DNA of 64,000 nt from Calditrichia bacterium (GTDB lineage: Bacteria; Calditrichota; Calditrichia; RBG-13-44-9; J075). Shown piece by piece: positions 25,175 to 34,458 of the stretch. Location: NCBI GenBank assembly GCA_028284905.1, contig JANQQU010000093.1:62001-126000 (forward strand), given 5' to 3'. The position numbers were made by a program, and so were the translations under genes. Below the pieces are notes generated by a model. The model saw nothing but the letters and a program-made list of their open reading frames with translations. It searched no databases and had not been told where the DNA came from. How positions within the stretch are numbered: the first letter of the stretch is position 1; each line of letters starts with the position of its first letter.

Positions 25175-26011
25175 ATGACCAAAGTGATCGCTATATCTAA
25201 TCCCAAGGGCGGTGTGGGTAAAACAACAACAGTCATTAATTTGGCTGCCAGTCTCGCGATTGCAGAAAAACGGGTATTGATTATCGACCTGGATCCATCT
25301 GGTGGGGTTAGTGATGGATTAGACATAAAACAGGAAGATATTCAACACGGTGTTTTCGAAATATTTTCCGGCACTGCGACCCTTGCGGAATCTATTATTT
25401 CCATGAACTATTTGTCCATGGATGTAATACCTGCCAATGTTTACAACAGCGAAGCAGAAATCCGTTTAAATGAGATGGCGAAAAATCGTATTCGCCTGAA
25501 GAGATTGCTTGACCAGTTTATTGCTTCCGATAAAAATACCTACGATTATATTTTGTTTGACACGCCGCCTGCCCTAAATGATTTAACGATTGGTGTATTG
25601 ATGGCTGCTAACTCGGTCGTTGTACCGCTACAGTGCAGCTTTTATGCGCTTAATGCAGTGGAGCGCTTGCTTCATATGATCAAGCGTATCAAGCGGAGTG
25701 CTAATCCTGAGTTGGGCATTCTCAGCATACTGCTCAATTTTTATGAAAGAGGTACCCGGGTTTCTTATCGCAGCGCATCACGGGCCCGGGAAATTTTTAA
25801 TGATTATCACATTAGTATTATTCCGAAAAATGCGGCGATTGGATTTGCTGCTTTTGAACAGCGCCCCATTGCACTTGTCGACGTTTCTGCTCCCGGAACG
25901 CAAGCTTATTTTGAGTTAGCGAGAAAAGTAATGTCTGCAGAGAAAAAACATCTCCCGAATTACCAGGTCGAAAATTTACCAACGCCTCGTTCAGAGATTT
26001 TTCCCCAATAA
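25175..26011 (+). CDS. ParA/Soj-family ATPase, no ParB alongside
   Basis: A 278-residue deviant-Walker ATPase. The signature lysine motif is KGGVGKTTT at 11-19 and the Walker A' aspartate lies in VLIIDLDPSGG. The ILFDTPPALNDLTIG and AANSVVVPLQCSFYAL segments are typical of Soj/ParA. ParA proteins form dynamic ATP-dependent dimers on DNA and segregate chromosomes or position complexes. No parB gene or parS-like palindrome was seen nearby, so it may be an orphan positioning ATPase or have its partner elsewhere. Confidence 0.88.
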   Translation: MTKVIAISNPKGGVGKTTTVINLAASLAIAEKRVLIIDLDPSGGVSDGLDIKQEDIQHGVFEIFSGTATLAESIISMNYLSMDVIPANVYNSEAEIRLNEMAKNRIRLKRLLDQFIASDKNTYDYILFDTPPALNDLTIGVLMAANSVVVPLQCSFYALNAVERLLHMIKRIKRSANPELGILSILLNFYERGTRVSYRSASRAREIFNDYHISIIPKNAAIGFAAFEQRPIALVDVSAPGTQAYFELARKVMSAEKKHLPNYQVENLPTPRSEIFPQ

Positions 26012-26156
26012 TACCAGTATTTTATCAATTCTGTAAATATTTCTTGAATTCCCTTTTCTCTCTCTTTATTCTTATGACGCTAGAGAATTTCTATTGATTG
26101 TCAAATAGTATCTCTAAAGGTCAGAAGCGATAACGATATTAGACAAAGGAATGCTT

Positions 26157-26879
26157 ATGAAGCGAATCTTGATTGGCATTTTCGTTTGCTTTCTGTTCAC
26201 ATCCTGTAATCAGGAGCAAATGGAAAAGCTCAATGCCCAGCTGGAAAAACAGAAAACGGAGATTGCCGAATTAAAGCAGGAAAACCAAAAACTGCGCAGC
26301 GATTTTAAACGCGTTGAAGCGGCCGGCGGTAATCTGGTAGAATTGAGCAAAAAACTAAAAGATATTAAGGCGCGCCTCGTAACCAGTATGGGCGATATAG
26401 AGCTCCAGTTCTTTCCGGATAAGGCCCCTATCCACGTCTTCAATTTTCTCGCCCGGGCGGAGAGTGGCTATTATGATGGCGTACAATTCCATCGGGTGAT
26501 GAAAGGATTTATGATTCAGGGTGGCGATCCGAACTCGAAGGACGACGATCCGAAAGATGATGGTATGGGGGGCCCATTCGTGAAAATTCCTCACGAATTT
26601 AACAACGTCCAGCATAAGCGTGGTATTTTATCCACGGCGCGGCCGCCCAATGTTACGATGGGCGCTGGGAGTCAGTTCTTTATTATGCATGGCGACAGCC
26701 CGCATTTGGACGGCCAGTACACTGCTTTTGGCGAAGTTACCAAAGGGATGGATGTTGTTGATGATATCGCCAATGTTCCGAAGATGAAAACCAACGATCC
26801 GAACTTGCGGAACCATCCGATTAAACCAGTGCGGATAAAGCGTGTGGAAATTTATCGTTACGGAGATGGGCGTCAATAA
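26157..26879 (+). CDS. Cyclophilin-type peptidyl-prolyl isomerase lipoprotein
   Basis: A 240-residue envelope protein. The signal ends in a lipobox (LFTSC, cysteine near 17). Residues 20-60 form a coiled coil (EKLNAQLEKQKTEIAELKQE), and the cyclophilin domain follows at about 70-238. It has the FHRVMKGFMIQGGDP active-site segment and the GSQFFI motif. The ATG at 26157 has AAAGGA 6 bases upstream; an ATG at 26151 would be too close to that site. It is an N-terminally tethered prolyl isomerase for folding in the periplasm. Confidence 0.9.
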   Translation: MKRILIGIFVCFLFTSCNQEQMEKLNAQLEKQKTEIAELKQENQKLRSDFKRVEAAGGNLVELSKKLKDIKARLVTSMGDIELQFFPDKAPIHVFNFLARAESGYYDGVQFHRVMKGFMIQGGDPNSKDDDPKDDGMGGPFVKIPHEFNNVQHKRGILSTARPPNVTMGAGSQFFIMHGDSPHLDGQYTAFGEVTKGMDVVDDIANVPKMKTNDPNLRNHPIKPVRIKRVEIYRYGDGRQ

Positions 26880-26935
26880 AGATTGTGAAGTTATGCTGCT
26901 CCACTTCGTTGGCGCTTAACAAATTTTAAGCATTT

Positions 26936-26991
26936 AAAAATGCCGGATAGCAAGGATGGGTAATCGCCTGTTCTAATCCGGCATTTTTTTT
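26936..26991 (+). terminator. Intrinsic terminator of the cyclophilin gene
   Basis: ATGCCGGAT (26940-26948) pairs with ATCCGGCAT (26976-26984), followed by a run of eight T. A run of A precedes the left arm, so it may act on both strands; the convergent AIM24-like gene ends at 27063. Confidence 0.8.
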
Positions 26992-27062
26992 GATCGTTTT
27001 TCGGAGGTTACCAGCAGCAGTTATTACTACTGCTGGTAGATTACTTTGCTAACTAAACTTGA

Positions 27063-27851
27063 TTAATCACCACCGATCAAGTCACCCAATCCGCCGAGCA
27101 CCGAGCCTTCGCCCTGTCGGGAACCGCCCGCTTTCGGCGCATGCATCAGGATGCGGTCTGCCAGACGGGAGAAAGGCAGGCTTTGCAGATAGACGGTACC
27201 AGTGCCACGCAGCGTTGCCAGGAACAATCCTTCGCCACCGAAGAACATTGATTTTAATCCCCCGGCCCGTTCGATATTGTAATCGATTCCCGGTGAAAAT
27301 GCCACTATACACCCGGTGTCAATACGTAAAGTTTCCCCGCGCAATTCTTTCTTTATCACGGTACCACCGGCATGAACAAACGCCATTCCATCGCCACGCA
27401 GGCGCTGCAGAATAAATCCCTCACCACCGAAAAAACCGGCGCCGAGGCGTTTGTTAAAAGCGATACTAATTTCTGTTCCCAGGGCAGCACAGAGAAAAGA
27501 ATCCTTCTGACAAAGAATATCCTCGCCGATTTCCGCCATGTTGATCGGAATGATTTTTCCCGGGTAGGGCGCAGCAAAGGCAACCCGGCTTTTCCCGCTG
27601 CCATTATTGCTAAAGTGGGTCATGAAAATGGATTCGCCGGTAAGGACGCGTTTTCCAACATTAATCAGCTTACCAAGAAGGCCTTCATTGGCACGAGAAC
27701 CATCGCCCATGCGAGTTTCAAAATGTATTGACTCTTCCATCCAGTTCATTGCACCTGCTTCGGCAACGACTGTCTCACCAGGATCCAGTTCCACCTCAAC
27801 AATTTGCATATCATCACCGTAAATTTCATAGTCCACTTCATGACATTTCAT
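27063..27851 (-). CDS. AIM24/TIGR00266-family protein
   Basis: A 262-residue all-beta protein of the DUF124 family, related to the mitochondrial AIM24 proteins. Conserved parts include [43 protein letters not shown] and the repeated AFVHAGG and VYLQS strands. The two halves of the chain look like an internal duplication. There is no signal peptide. The biochemical function is not established for bacteria. The start has AAAGGAG upstream. Confidence 0.88.
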   Translation of the reverse strand: MKCHEVDYEIYGDDMQIVEVELDPGETVVAEAGAMNWMEESIHFETRMGDGSRANEGLLGKLINVGKRVLTGESIFMTHFSNNGSGKSRVAFAAPYPGKIIPINMAEIGEDILCQKDSFLCAALGTEISIAFNKRLGAGFFGGEGFILQRLRGDGMAFVHAGGTVIKKELRGETLRIDTGCIVAFSPGIDYNIERAGGLKSMFFGGEGLFLATLRGTGTVYLQSLPFSRLADRILMHAPKAGGSRQGEGSVLGGLGDLIGGD

Positions 27852-28006
27852 AGGGGCTCCTTTTTAAAAGATGTGTGTTCGTAAGTTGTTTGGCGCCGAG
27901 TGCAGCCAATAGAATCTTATCAAAATCGATCAGAATTTTTGACAGTTGAAATAAAATATTAAGGGATTACGCGAATTGAAAGAGGAATGTTAGGAAAGTA
28001 ATTCAA

Positions 28007-28034
28007 ATTCGGAATGCCGAATTCGGAATTCCGA
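28007..28034. repeat. Heptamer array (ATTCCGA family), 4 units
   Basis: Units ATTCGGA, ATGCCGA, ATTCGGA and ATTCCGA. It is followed by the same ATTTATTTCTT tail as the array 112 bases downstream at 28119, so the two arrays may be duplicates. Confidence 0.65.
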
Positions 28035-28118
28035 ATTTATTTCTTTCATTACGAAATTAAGAACAAACAGAAATAATAATGATCGAAAGAGATACTCGGA
28101 AATTGAGGGGAATGTCAA

Positions 28119-28146
28119 ATTCCGAATTCCGAATTCGCCATTCCGA
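28119..28146. repeat. Heptamer array (ATTCCGA family) next to the VWA gene stop codon
   Basis: Units ATTCCGA, ATTCCGA, ATTCGCC and ATTCCGA end 2 bases before the stop codon of the minus-strand VIT-VWA gene (28149-28151). Confidence 0.7.
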
Positions 28147-28148
28147 AT

Positions 28149-31100
28149 TTATTTCTTCCGTCCCCAGGCAGGAACGAGCAAAAAGAGTACCGCTAGCAGT
28201 GCCAGTAACCAGGGGCCGGCGAGCTTACGAAAATCCGGACGATAATTGGCGAAACGGACACGCGCAAAATATTCTGCCATTTCTTTGTCTGTTTCAAAAT
28301 GCTGGCCGATGTCCGGTCCGTAGCCGGGCACGAAATAGAAGCTGCCCGCATCGATAACTGCTTCGACATTTTCCAGGCGCAAAGTGGTTTCCTGGCGGCG
28401 CATAAACTCTGTTCCCCAGCCGATAAAGAATTGCACCTGCACCGTGGTTTCTCCGGTAAGAATTTGCTGATTATTGCCATAATAGTTGATTTGCACGGAA
28501 TACTTCCCCGGTTTAGCGCGTCGGGCAGAGAAGGTTTCCGGTCCGTAGCCACCGGTAAAATCGCGGGATATATGTCCGCCAATCCGGGTTTGCGCATTGT
28601 CGTAATAACATTTTTCGCCGTCCGGGTCGGTAACCCATAAATCCATATCACAATTATCTGCATCCCAATTGAGGACGACCCGAATGTCTAATGGCATGTT
28701 GACCAGGAATCGTGAATCTATTCCGGCAAGATCAAGCGACGCTTTTTGTAGCGCAACGATGGCATTCATTTCATCCAGGGCAATTTGCTCGATTTCCGGA
28801 AAACGGTCATCCCAGGGGCGCTGAACTATTTCGTAGAGCAAGTCTATCGCCTGCTGATGCTCACCGATGCGGCTCAATACCAGGGCAAGATCGCGGTATG
28901 ATTGCGGCTCTTCTTCCCGCATAGCAAGAACATCTTCGAATACTTTTGCCGCCAGTTTCACATGACCGAACTGGGAAAGCCGGTGACCGAGAATACGCAG
29001 TAGCTGATGATTTTCCAATTCCATCTCGGCAAGATTGGAAAGAATGCGCAGGGAGATGTTGTGGCGTTGCCGTTCAGAAAAGAAATCTGCCACATCGAGA
29101 AAGAATGCTGAACTGTTCGAATACTTGGCTTTCTCGACGAAATAGACCGTTAGCCACTGGCTGGAGTCCGCCTGCAATAATTCCCGCAGATAAGGCGTAT
29201 CTGGCTGCCAACGGGCTAGTTCAATACTACCGGCCGGCGCATCTTCGCCACTGATACTTTTTGTTTCACCCGAGGCACTGCCAGCGCTACTGGCACTATA
29301 CCCGGCACTACCTGCGCCGGCTGACATTTCTTCACTGACTGCATCGTCGCTGCTTAATGCGGGTGTTATGCCAGAAAGCATCCGCGAAAAACGTTCAATC
29401 ATGCCCTCACTGGTGTCTGTTGGCACATGTTTAGGCTTTTCAAAATAGGGTCGAAAGTCTTTTTCCCACCAGCTTTGCCGCTCCTGAAAGCGGGAAAGCA
29501 CATTTGCGAGATGTTCTTCCCGGGTGGTTTTTTCAATTTCCGTGGCACTTTCAATCGCTGCATAATAGTCCTCACGCATTTCGGCCGGCGGCACAATCCG
29601 GTGAGTGATATAATCTTCCAGACGATCAAGAACGATTAGAGAAGTATAGGGAGTAACAACACTGTATTTGAGCGCTGTATTGGTAATCCGCTCGCGATTC
29701 TCTTTCGGGCGAATATTCAGGCTGGCAATCTTCTTTTGTGCCCACATTCGCTGAATCAAACCGTTGGTAGCATAATCACCGTAAAAATCCGGCGCCAGAT
29801 AGATGCGATGATAAACCGTTTTCCCCACGCCAAATTTCAGCGTTATGTCTGGCCGCTCATCATGGAGTTTGCCGGCAATAGAGAATTCACCGTTGACGAT
29901 CTCGGGCTGTGCGGGGTAGACATCGCTAATCTCGTCCTTGCTATAATCAGCACCGAGAAAAGTGAGTGAGTGATATTGCAACTGCCGCAGGGCTTGATCG
30001 AGCGTTAGGTTTTCCAGGTTAAGGTAATGTCCACCGGTTTGATTCGCGATGTTTTTCAGATAACCATGTCCCGCACTTACCTGGGAATTGATAATCTGTA
30101 CCGGGGCATTACCGGGAATAAATTTGTCATCTCCGAAGTTGGAAATACCATCGCTGCAAAGGATAAATTCATCGCAGCGGTAATTTTTCAGATTAAGGCT
30201 GCCGAATTGGGTCGCGCCGTCATAATTGACGGAAAGCAGCCGTTGGCGCAGCGCAAACCATTTCCCTTTTCGAAGCTGATATTTTTCTGTCGAATGAACT
30301 TCATTGCTAAAGGTAACCAGGGTAATTTCTGCGGTGCCGATTTCCTTAAAATAGCGATCCAGCAGCGCCAGCTCCCGGGTGGTATCCCGTCCGGCTGCAG
30401 AGCCGGATACATCCCAAAGCAAGCAGATCTCTTCCGGAATTTCTTTCTCCGGCAAGCTAACCGCCGGGGGCGTAATAGTAAGATAAAACCAATCTTCTCC
30501 CTGATGACTTTCTTTAAAATAACGGGGCTGATCCTTAATTTTCGGCACCGTAAAGGATAGGGTTTTATTCGGGAGATAATACCATTTTTCTGCCTCGGCA
30601 AGGAACGATTCCCGCCAGCGGTTAAATTTCAGATTCGCCATCTCATTGATTTGATTCCATTGCGGCTGCAACGGCTGTTTGATGATTTCTACTTTCAGGT
30701 AGAACCTTTCCACTTTCTCCTGGAAACGCAAAGGCAGTTGATAGATGAAACCCACGGTATTGCTGCTTAATTCGTGTTCGTAGGCAACAAGCACTTTTTT
30801 ATAACCGCGCGCGGGAATCGGATATATCCGGGATTTAAAAGTGTTGCCGCTGGTGTATTCCAGTAAACCGGGATCGATGGCCTGACGAACGATCGATTCG
30901 AATATCTCCCGCCCCCGGTTTTTTTCAATAACGACACCTTCACGTAATTTGCCATTAATATCCATCGCAAAACGGGAAACCGTTTGTCCTTCTCCTAATG
31001 GAAAATAGAGTTGGCCTTCCAATACCCGGTCCAGATCATTTTGAAAAGTCATTGTCATTGTCGTTGTGGCGATGTTACCGACGATTTGCACATTAATGTC

Positions 31101-31247
31101 CAATTCATATAAGCCGAGGGGAAGAGACCGCCCGTTCTGATTGTCTTTAATCATGACTGCAGGAGACGTTTGCGCAACCGCCAGGGTAGTCAATAAGAAA
31201 ATTACCCCTATTATAAATTTGAAATTGATGAAGTATTGCTTTCCCAT
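28149..31247 (-). CDS. VIT-VWA-TPR-DUF2135 membrane-anchored protein
   Basis: A 1032-residue exported protein. A signal segment (about 1-25) is followed by a VIT domain (about 30-160, VLEGQLYFPLGEGQTVSRFAM), a von Willebrand A domain (about 250-420) with the MIDAS-like DVSGSAAGRD, a linker rich in serine, alanine and glycine near 640-690, and TPR-like helices at about 740-860. A DUF2135 beta-domain (DNCDMDLWVTDPDGEKCYY) and a C-terminal transmembrane helix close the chain. The MIDAS serine pattern is DxSGS instead of DxSxS-ideal but usable. The ATG at 31247 has GGAG 5 bases upstream. It probably acts as an envelope scaffold; the ligand is unknown. Confidence 0.85.
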   Translation of the reverse strand: MGKQYFINFKFIIGVIFLLTTLAVAQTSPAVMIKDNQNGRSLPLGLYELDINVQIVGNIATTTMTMTFQNDLDRVLEGQLYFPLGEGQTVSRFAMDINGKLREGVVIEKNRGREIFESIVRQAIDPGLLEYTSGNTFKSRIYPIPARGYKKVLVAYEHELSSNTVGFIYQLPLRFQEKVERFYLKVEIIKQPLQPQWNQINEMANLKFNRWRESFLAEAEKWYYLPNKTLSFTVPKIKDQPRYFKESHQGEDWFYLTITPPAVSLPEKEIPEEICLLWDVSGSAAGRDTTRELALLDRYFKEIGTAEITLVTFSNEVHSTEKYQLRKGKWFALRQRLLSVNYDGATQFGSLNLKNYRCDEFILCSDGISNFGDDKFIPGNAPVQIINSQVSAGHGYLKNIANQTGGHYLNLENLTLDQALRQLQYHSLTFLGADYSKDEISDVYPAQPEIVNGEFSIAGKLHDERPDITLKFGVGKTVYHRIYLAPDFYGDYATNGLIQRMWAQKKIASLNIRPKENRERITNTALKYSVVTPYTSLIVLDRLEDYITHRIVPPAEMREDYYAAIESATEIEKTTREEHLANVLSRFQERQSWWEKDFRPYFEKPKHVPTDTSEGMIERFSRMLSGITPALSSDDAVSEEMSAGAGSAGYSASSAGSASGETKSISGEDAPAGSIELARWQPDTPYLRELLQADSSQWLTVYFVEKAKYSNSSAFFLDVADFFSERQRHNISLRILSNLAEMELENHQLLRILGHRLSQFGHVKLAAKVFEDVLAMREEEPQSYRDLALVLSRIGEHQQAIDLLYEIVQRPWDDRFPEIEQIALDEMNAIVALQKASLDLAGIDSRFLVNMPLDIRVVLNWDADNCDMDLWVTDPDGEKCYYDNAQTRIGGHISRDFTGGYGPETFSARRAKPGKYSVQINYYGNNQQILTGETTVQVQFFIGWGTEFMRRQETTLRLENVEAVIDAGSFYFVPGYGPDIGQHFETDKEMAEYFARVRFANYRPDFRKLAGPWLLALLAVLFLLVPAWGRKK

Positions 31248-31976
31248 ATCCGCTCCAGGAAAATTGTTTGGGACCATGCCCGGCAGAGTATGGTTACTCG
31301 CAGCCAAAGGCATGAATGTAGAATTTTCGATGTTTCCTATTTACTTATTCGTAATTAGATCAATATTGGTTCAATCGGACAGATTATTTCGTAAAGGAAT
31401 TGGTTAAAAATTTAGCCACAACCGGCAAATATTTCTGGTTAGCTGAAAATTAATGATTAATATTCGAAATGCGCAAATATTGTCCAAAATATTTGTGGAT
31501 GATTTCACAAGTGATAGCTGTCAAAATGACCCGGCCGGGAAGGAATAAAGATGAAAATCCACTTAACTCGACTGGGAATAATTAGTTGCCTTCGAAAAGA
31601 TTTTTTCCTTGACATTTTCATTTTTTGTATGGGAATAATTGGTCGATATGCATGTGAAAAAAAGTGCTCAGGAAAATAATTTCAGTAACTTGTTTGCAGT
31701 CAATTAGTTAACGATTTGCCAAAAAAAATCCAGTTTAGAAATTCACAGATTGTGTCTTAAAACATTGCAATTTTGATGAAAAATTTCTTGATTTGTTCCG
31801 ATTAAAAAAGTATTTTTGACCGGTTCTGCATCATAAACCCAACAACAAAAATATTCGAAAAAATGCCACGTACCCCCGCTGATAACATCTTGTTTTATAA
31901 TAAAATAAATAACCTATGGTAGTTGTATCTTTTTCTGTTTTCTGCAGTAAAAAGGACTTTAATCACGGAGGAGCAT
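31248..31976. other. Long intergenic region (729 bases) before the ribonucleotide reductase gene
   Basis: No gene was recognised. A TTGACA at 31609-31614 has no convincing -10 at the right distance. It was checked for a cobalamin riboswitch because the next gene encodes a B12-dependent enzyme; no B12-box-like sequence was seen. It is strongly A/T-rich. Confidence 0.4.
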
Positions 31977-34295
31977 ATGTCAGCTAAAAAATCGCGCAAG
32001 TCTGCCACACCGCACAAGAATGGCAATAGTAAAAATGGCACCAGCACTACTTATGACGAAAGCGTCGTGCTGGATATAAAACCCCCGATTAATATCGTTA
32101 AAAGAGATGGCCGGGTAGTGCCTTTTGATGTTAGCCGCATCGAAAGAGCGATCCGCCTTTGTTTTAAGAATATTGATCAGGAACCGACCATGCCGGTGGA
32201 AGAAATTGCCCGCCAGGTCGTAAATGTCATTTCAGCCAAATATGAAGAGCCGACCGTCGAGAGCGTTCAGGATAGTGTCGAAATGGTGCTGCAGGCGGCA
32301 GGTGAGTATGTGGCCGCAAAAAGCTACATATTATATCGTGCGGAGCACGCCAAGGAAAGAAAAGAACGGCCGGTGCCGGAGAATGTCCGTCAGGCATTTT
32401 CTGAATCCGATATCTACTTTCCATCTCAGCTGCAGAAATTCCAATTTTATGATAAATATTCCCGTTTTAACTATGAGCTGGGTCGCCGGGAGACCTGGGT
32501 AGAGACGATTGACCGGGCTGTAAACTATCTCCGTGAGCTTTCCGAATATCGTCTGCAACCGACGACCTACGAGCGCATTCGTATGTCTATGCTGGAAATG
32601 AAGGCGATGACCTCGATGCGCCTGTTGGCGATGGCAGGACCGGCAGCGCGACGTAATAATATCTGTATTTATAACTGCTCCTATATGCCTGTAGATTCTC
32701 TCGATTCGTTTGTGGAAGCGCTGATCATCTCAATGTGCGGTTGTGGGGTTGGCTATTCGGTCGAGAGCAAATATATCGAAAATTTCCCCCGCATTCGCCG
32801 GCAACGCAATATTGAACCGATCAAATACGTCGTTGATGATTCTGCCGATGGTTGGGCCGAATCGCTCCGTATGGGTCTGCAGGTTTGGTTTGATGGTGGC
32901 GATATCCGTTTCGATTTTTCCGAAATTCGCCAGGCCGGGGCGCCATTGCGCATTAAAGGTGGCCGTGCATCGGGACCGGAGCCGCTGCGGAAAATGCTCG
33001 AATTTGCTCGTGCTCGTATTCTTGCTCGCCAGGGCAGCTTCCTTCGCCCGATTGATGCCCATGATATTATGTGTGCGGTAGGGAATGCAGCTGTTTCCGG
33101 TGGTGTACGCCGGACGGCAATGATCTCCCTTTTTGACTATGATGACAAAGAAATGCTCTTCTCCAAGAGCGGTGATTTCGAACGCCAAAACAGTCAGCGC
33201 TGGAACGCCAATAACTCGGCAGTATGGCCGGAGCGTCCGCTGACCCAGGCAGAAATCTCCCGCTATATTCTCGATATGGTAGAATCCGGCCGTGGTGAGC
33301 CGGGCATCTTCTCCCGCCATGCAGCGCTGAGTTCCATTCCGGAACGGAGAAAGCCGGCAGAATTCGGCACCAACCCTTGCGGTGAAATTGTATTACGTCC
33401 TTACGAATTCTGTAATCTTTCCATCGCGGTTGCCCGTGAGAAGGACACATTCGAAACCTTGAAAGACAAAGTTGAAGTTGCGACGATTATTGGTACTATT
33501 CAATCGATGGCAACCCACTTCCCGGGATTACGCTCGATCTGGCGGGAAAATTGTGAAGAAGAGCGTCTGCTTGGTGTGGATATCAACGGACAGCTGGACA
33601 GCCCCGCTGCCCAGGATCCGGAAATCCAGCGCAAGCTACAGCAGGTCGCAATTGAGACCAACCGCCAGCTGGCAGAGCAGCTTCACATCAATCAATCCGT
33701 TTCGGTAACCACCGTGAAGCCTTCCGGTAATTCTTCGCAGTTGTTTAATTGCTCTCCGGGAATTCATGCCCGCTGGGCGAAGTATTACATTCGCAACGTC
33801 CGTGTAGGTGCTCATACCCCGATCTTTAAGGTATTGCGGAATAGCGGTGTACCGATGGATCCGGAAAATGGACAAATGCCGGAAAACGCTGATACCTGGG
33901 TCATTCACTTCCCGGTAAAAGCACCGGAAAATGCCATGTTCCGTTCCGCCCGCAGCGCCATTGAGCAATGTAACTACTGGCTCAGTAACAAGGTTAACTG
34001 GACGGAGCATAACCCCAGTGTAACCATTACCTACAAGCCGGAAGAAGTCTTCGATATTATGAATTGGGTTTGGAAGAATCAGGATAAAGTTGGCGGTATG
34101 ACCTTCCTGCCGGCATTCGATGCGCAGTACGATCAGATGCCCTACGAGGAGATCAGCGAGGAAGAGTATACCAAGCTGGCTGCTGAATTTCCGAAGATCG
34201 ACTTCTCGAAGATATATCGTTATGAAGAAGAAGATTTTACCACCGCCGCCCAGGAACTTGCTTGCCTGGCTGGTCAGTGTGAAATTGATTTTTAA
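31977..34295 (+). CDS. nrdJ: Adenosylcobalamin-dependent (class II) ribonucleoside-triphosphate reductase
   Basis: A 772-residue reductase making deoxyribonucleotides with a B12-derived radical, so no oxygen or separate radical subunit is needed. An N-terminal ATP-cone lies at about 35-125 (IVKRDGRVVPFDVSRIERAI). The catalytic core has the radical-bearing cysteine in FGTNPCGEIVL and a partner in EFCNLS. The C-terminus ends CLAGQCEIDF, whose cysteine pair C763 and C768 has the spacing of the monomeric Lactobacillus-type enzyme. The ATG at 31977 follows GGAGG. No nrdB, nrdG or thioredoxin gene is adjacent. Confidence 0.9.
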   Translation: MSAKKSRKSATPHKNGNSKNGTSTTYDESVVLDIKPPINIVKRDGRVVPFDVSRIERAIRLCFKNIDQEPTMPVEEIARQVVNVISAKYEEPTVESVQDSVEMVLQAAGEYVAAKSYILYRAEHAKERKERPVPENVRQAFSESDIYFPSQLQKFQFYDKYSRFNYELGRRETWVETIDRAVNYLRELSEYRLQPTTYERIRMSMLEMKAMTSMRLLAMAGPAARRNNICIYNCSYMPVDSLDSFVEALIISMCGCGVGYSVESKYIENFPRIRRQRNIEPIKYVVDDSADGWAESLRMGLQVWFDGGDIRFDFSEIRQAGAPLRIKGGRASGPEPLRKMLEFARARILARQGSFLRPIDAHDIMCAVGNAAVSGGVRRTAMISLFDYDDKEMLFSKSGDFERQNSQRWNANNSAVWPERPLTQAEISRYILDMVESGRGEPGIFSRHAALSSIPERRKPAEFGTNPCGEIVLRPYEFCNLSIAVAREKDTFETLKDKVEVATIIGTIQSMATHFPGLRSIWRENCEEERLLGVDINGQLDSPAAQDPEIQRKLQQVAIETNRQLAEQLHINQSVSVTTVKPSGNSSQLFNCSPGIHARWAKYYIRNVRVGAHTPIFKVLRNSGVPMDPENGQMPENADTWVIHFPVKAPENAMFRSARSAIEQCNYWLSNKVNWTEHNPSVTITYKPEEVFDIMNWVWKNQDKVGGMTFLPAFDAQYDQMPYEEISEEEYTKLAAEFPKIDFSKIYRYEEEDFTTAAQELACLAGQCEIDF

Positions 34296-34327
34296 GCAAG
34301 ACCAAATACCTGGTCTCTTTCCTTATC

Positions 34328-34356
34328 AAAACGCCCGGAGTTACTTCGGGCGTTTT
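34328..34356 (+). terminator. Intrinsic terminator after the reductase gene
   Basis: AAAACGCCCG (34328-34337) pairs with CGGGCGTTTT (34347-34356) around a 9-base loop, followed by GTTT. It lies 33 bases after the reductase stop codon. Confidence 0.85.
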
Positions 34357-34458
34357 GTTTGTACTGCCCGAATCTTTAAAATTTGCCGGCCGATTTTTAT
34401 CTCTGATAAATATTTGGTTTATTAGAAGACAAGAAAAGAAGCTTTGATCTGGCGACAA

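Noticed and set aside
31609-31639. Promoter with TTGACA before the reductase
   Set aside because: No acceptable -10 box at 16-18 bases; the nearest A/T-rich hexamers are at 13 or 19 bases.
31248-31976. Cobalamin riboswitch before the B12-dependent reductase
   Set aside because: No B12-box-like sequence or expected stem was found in the gap.
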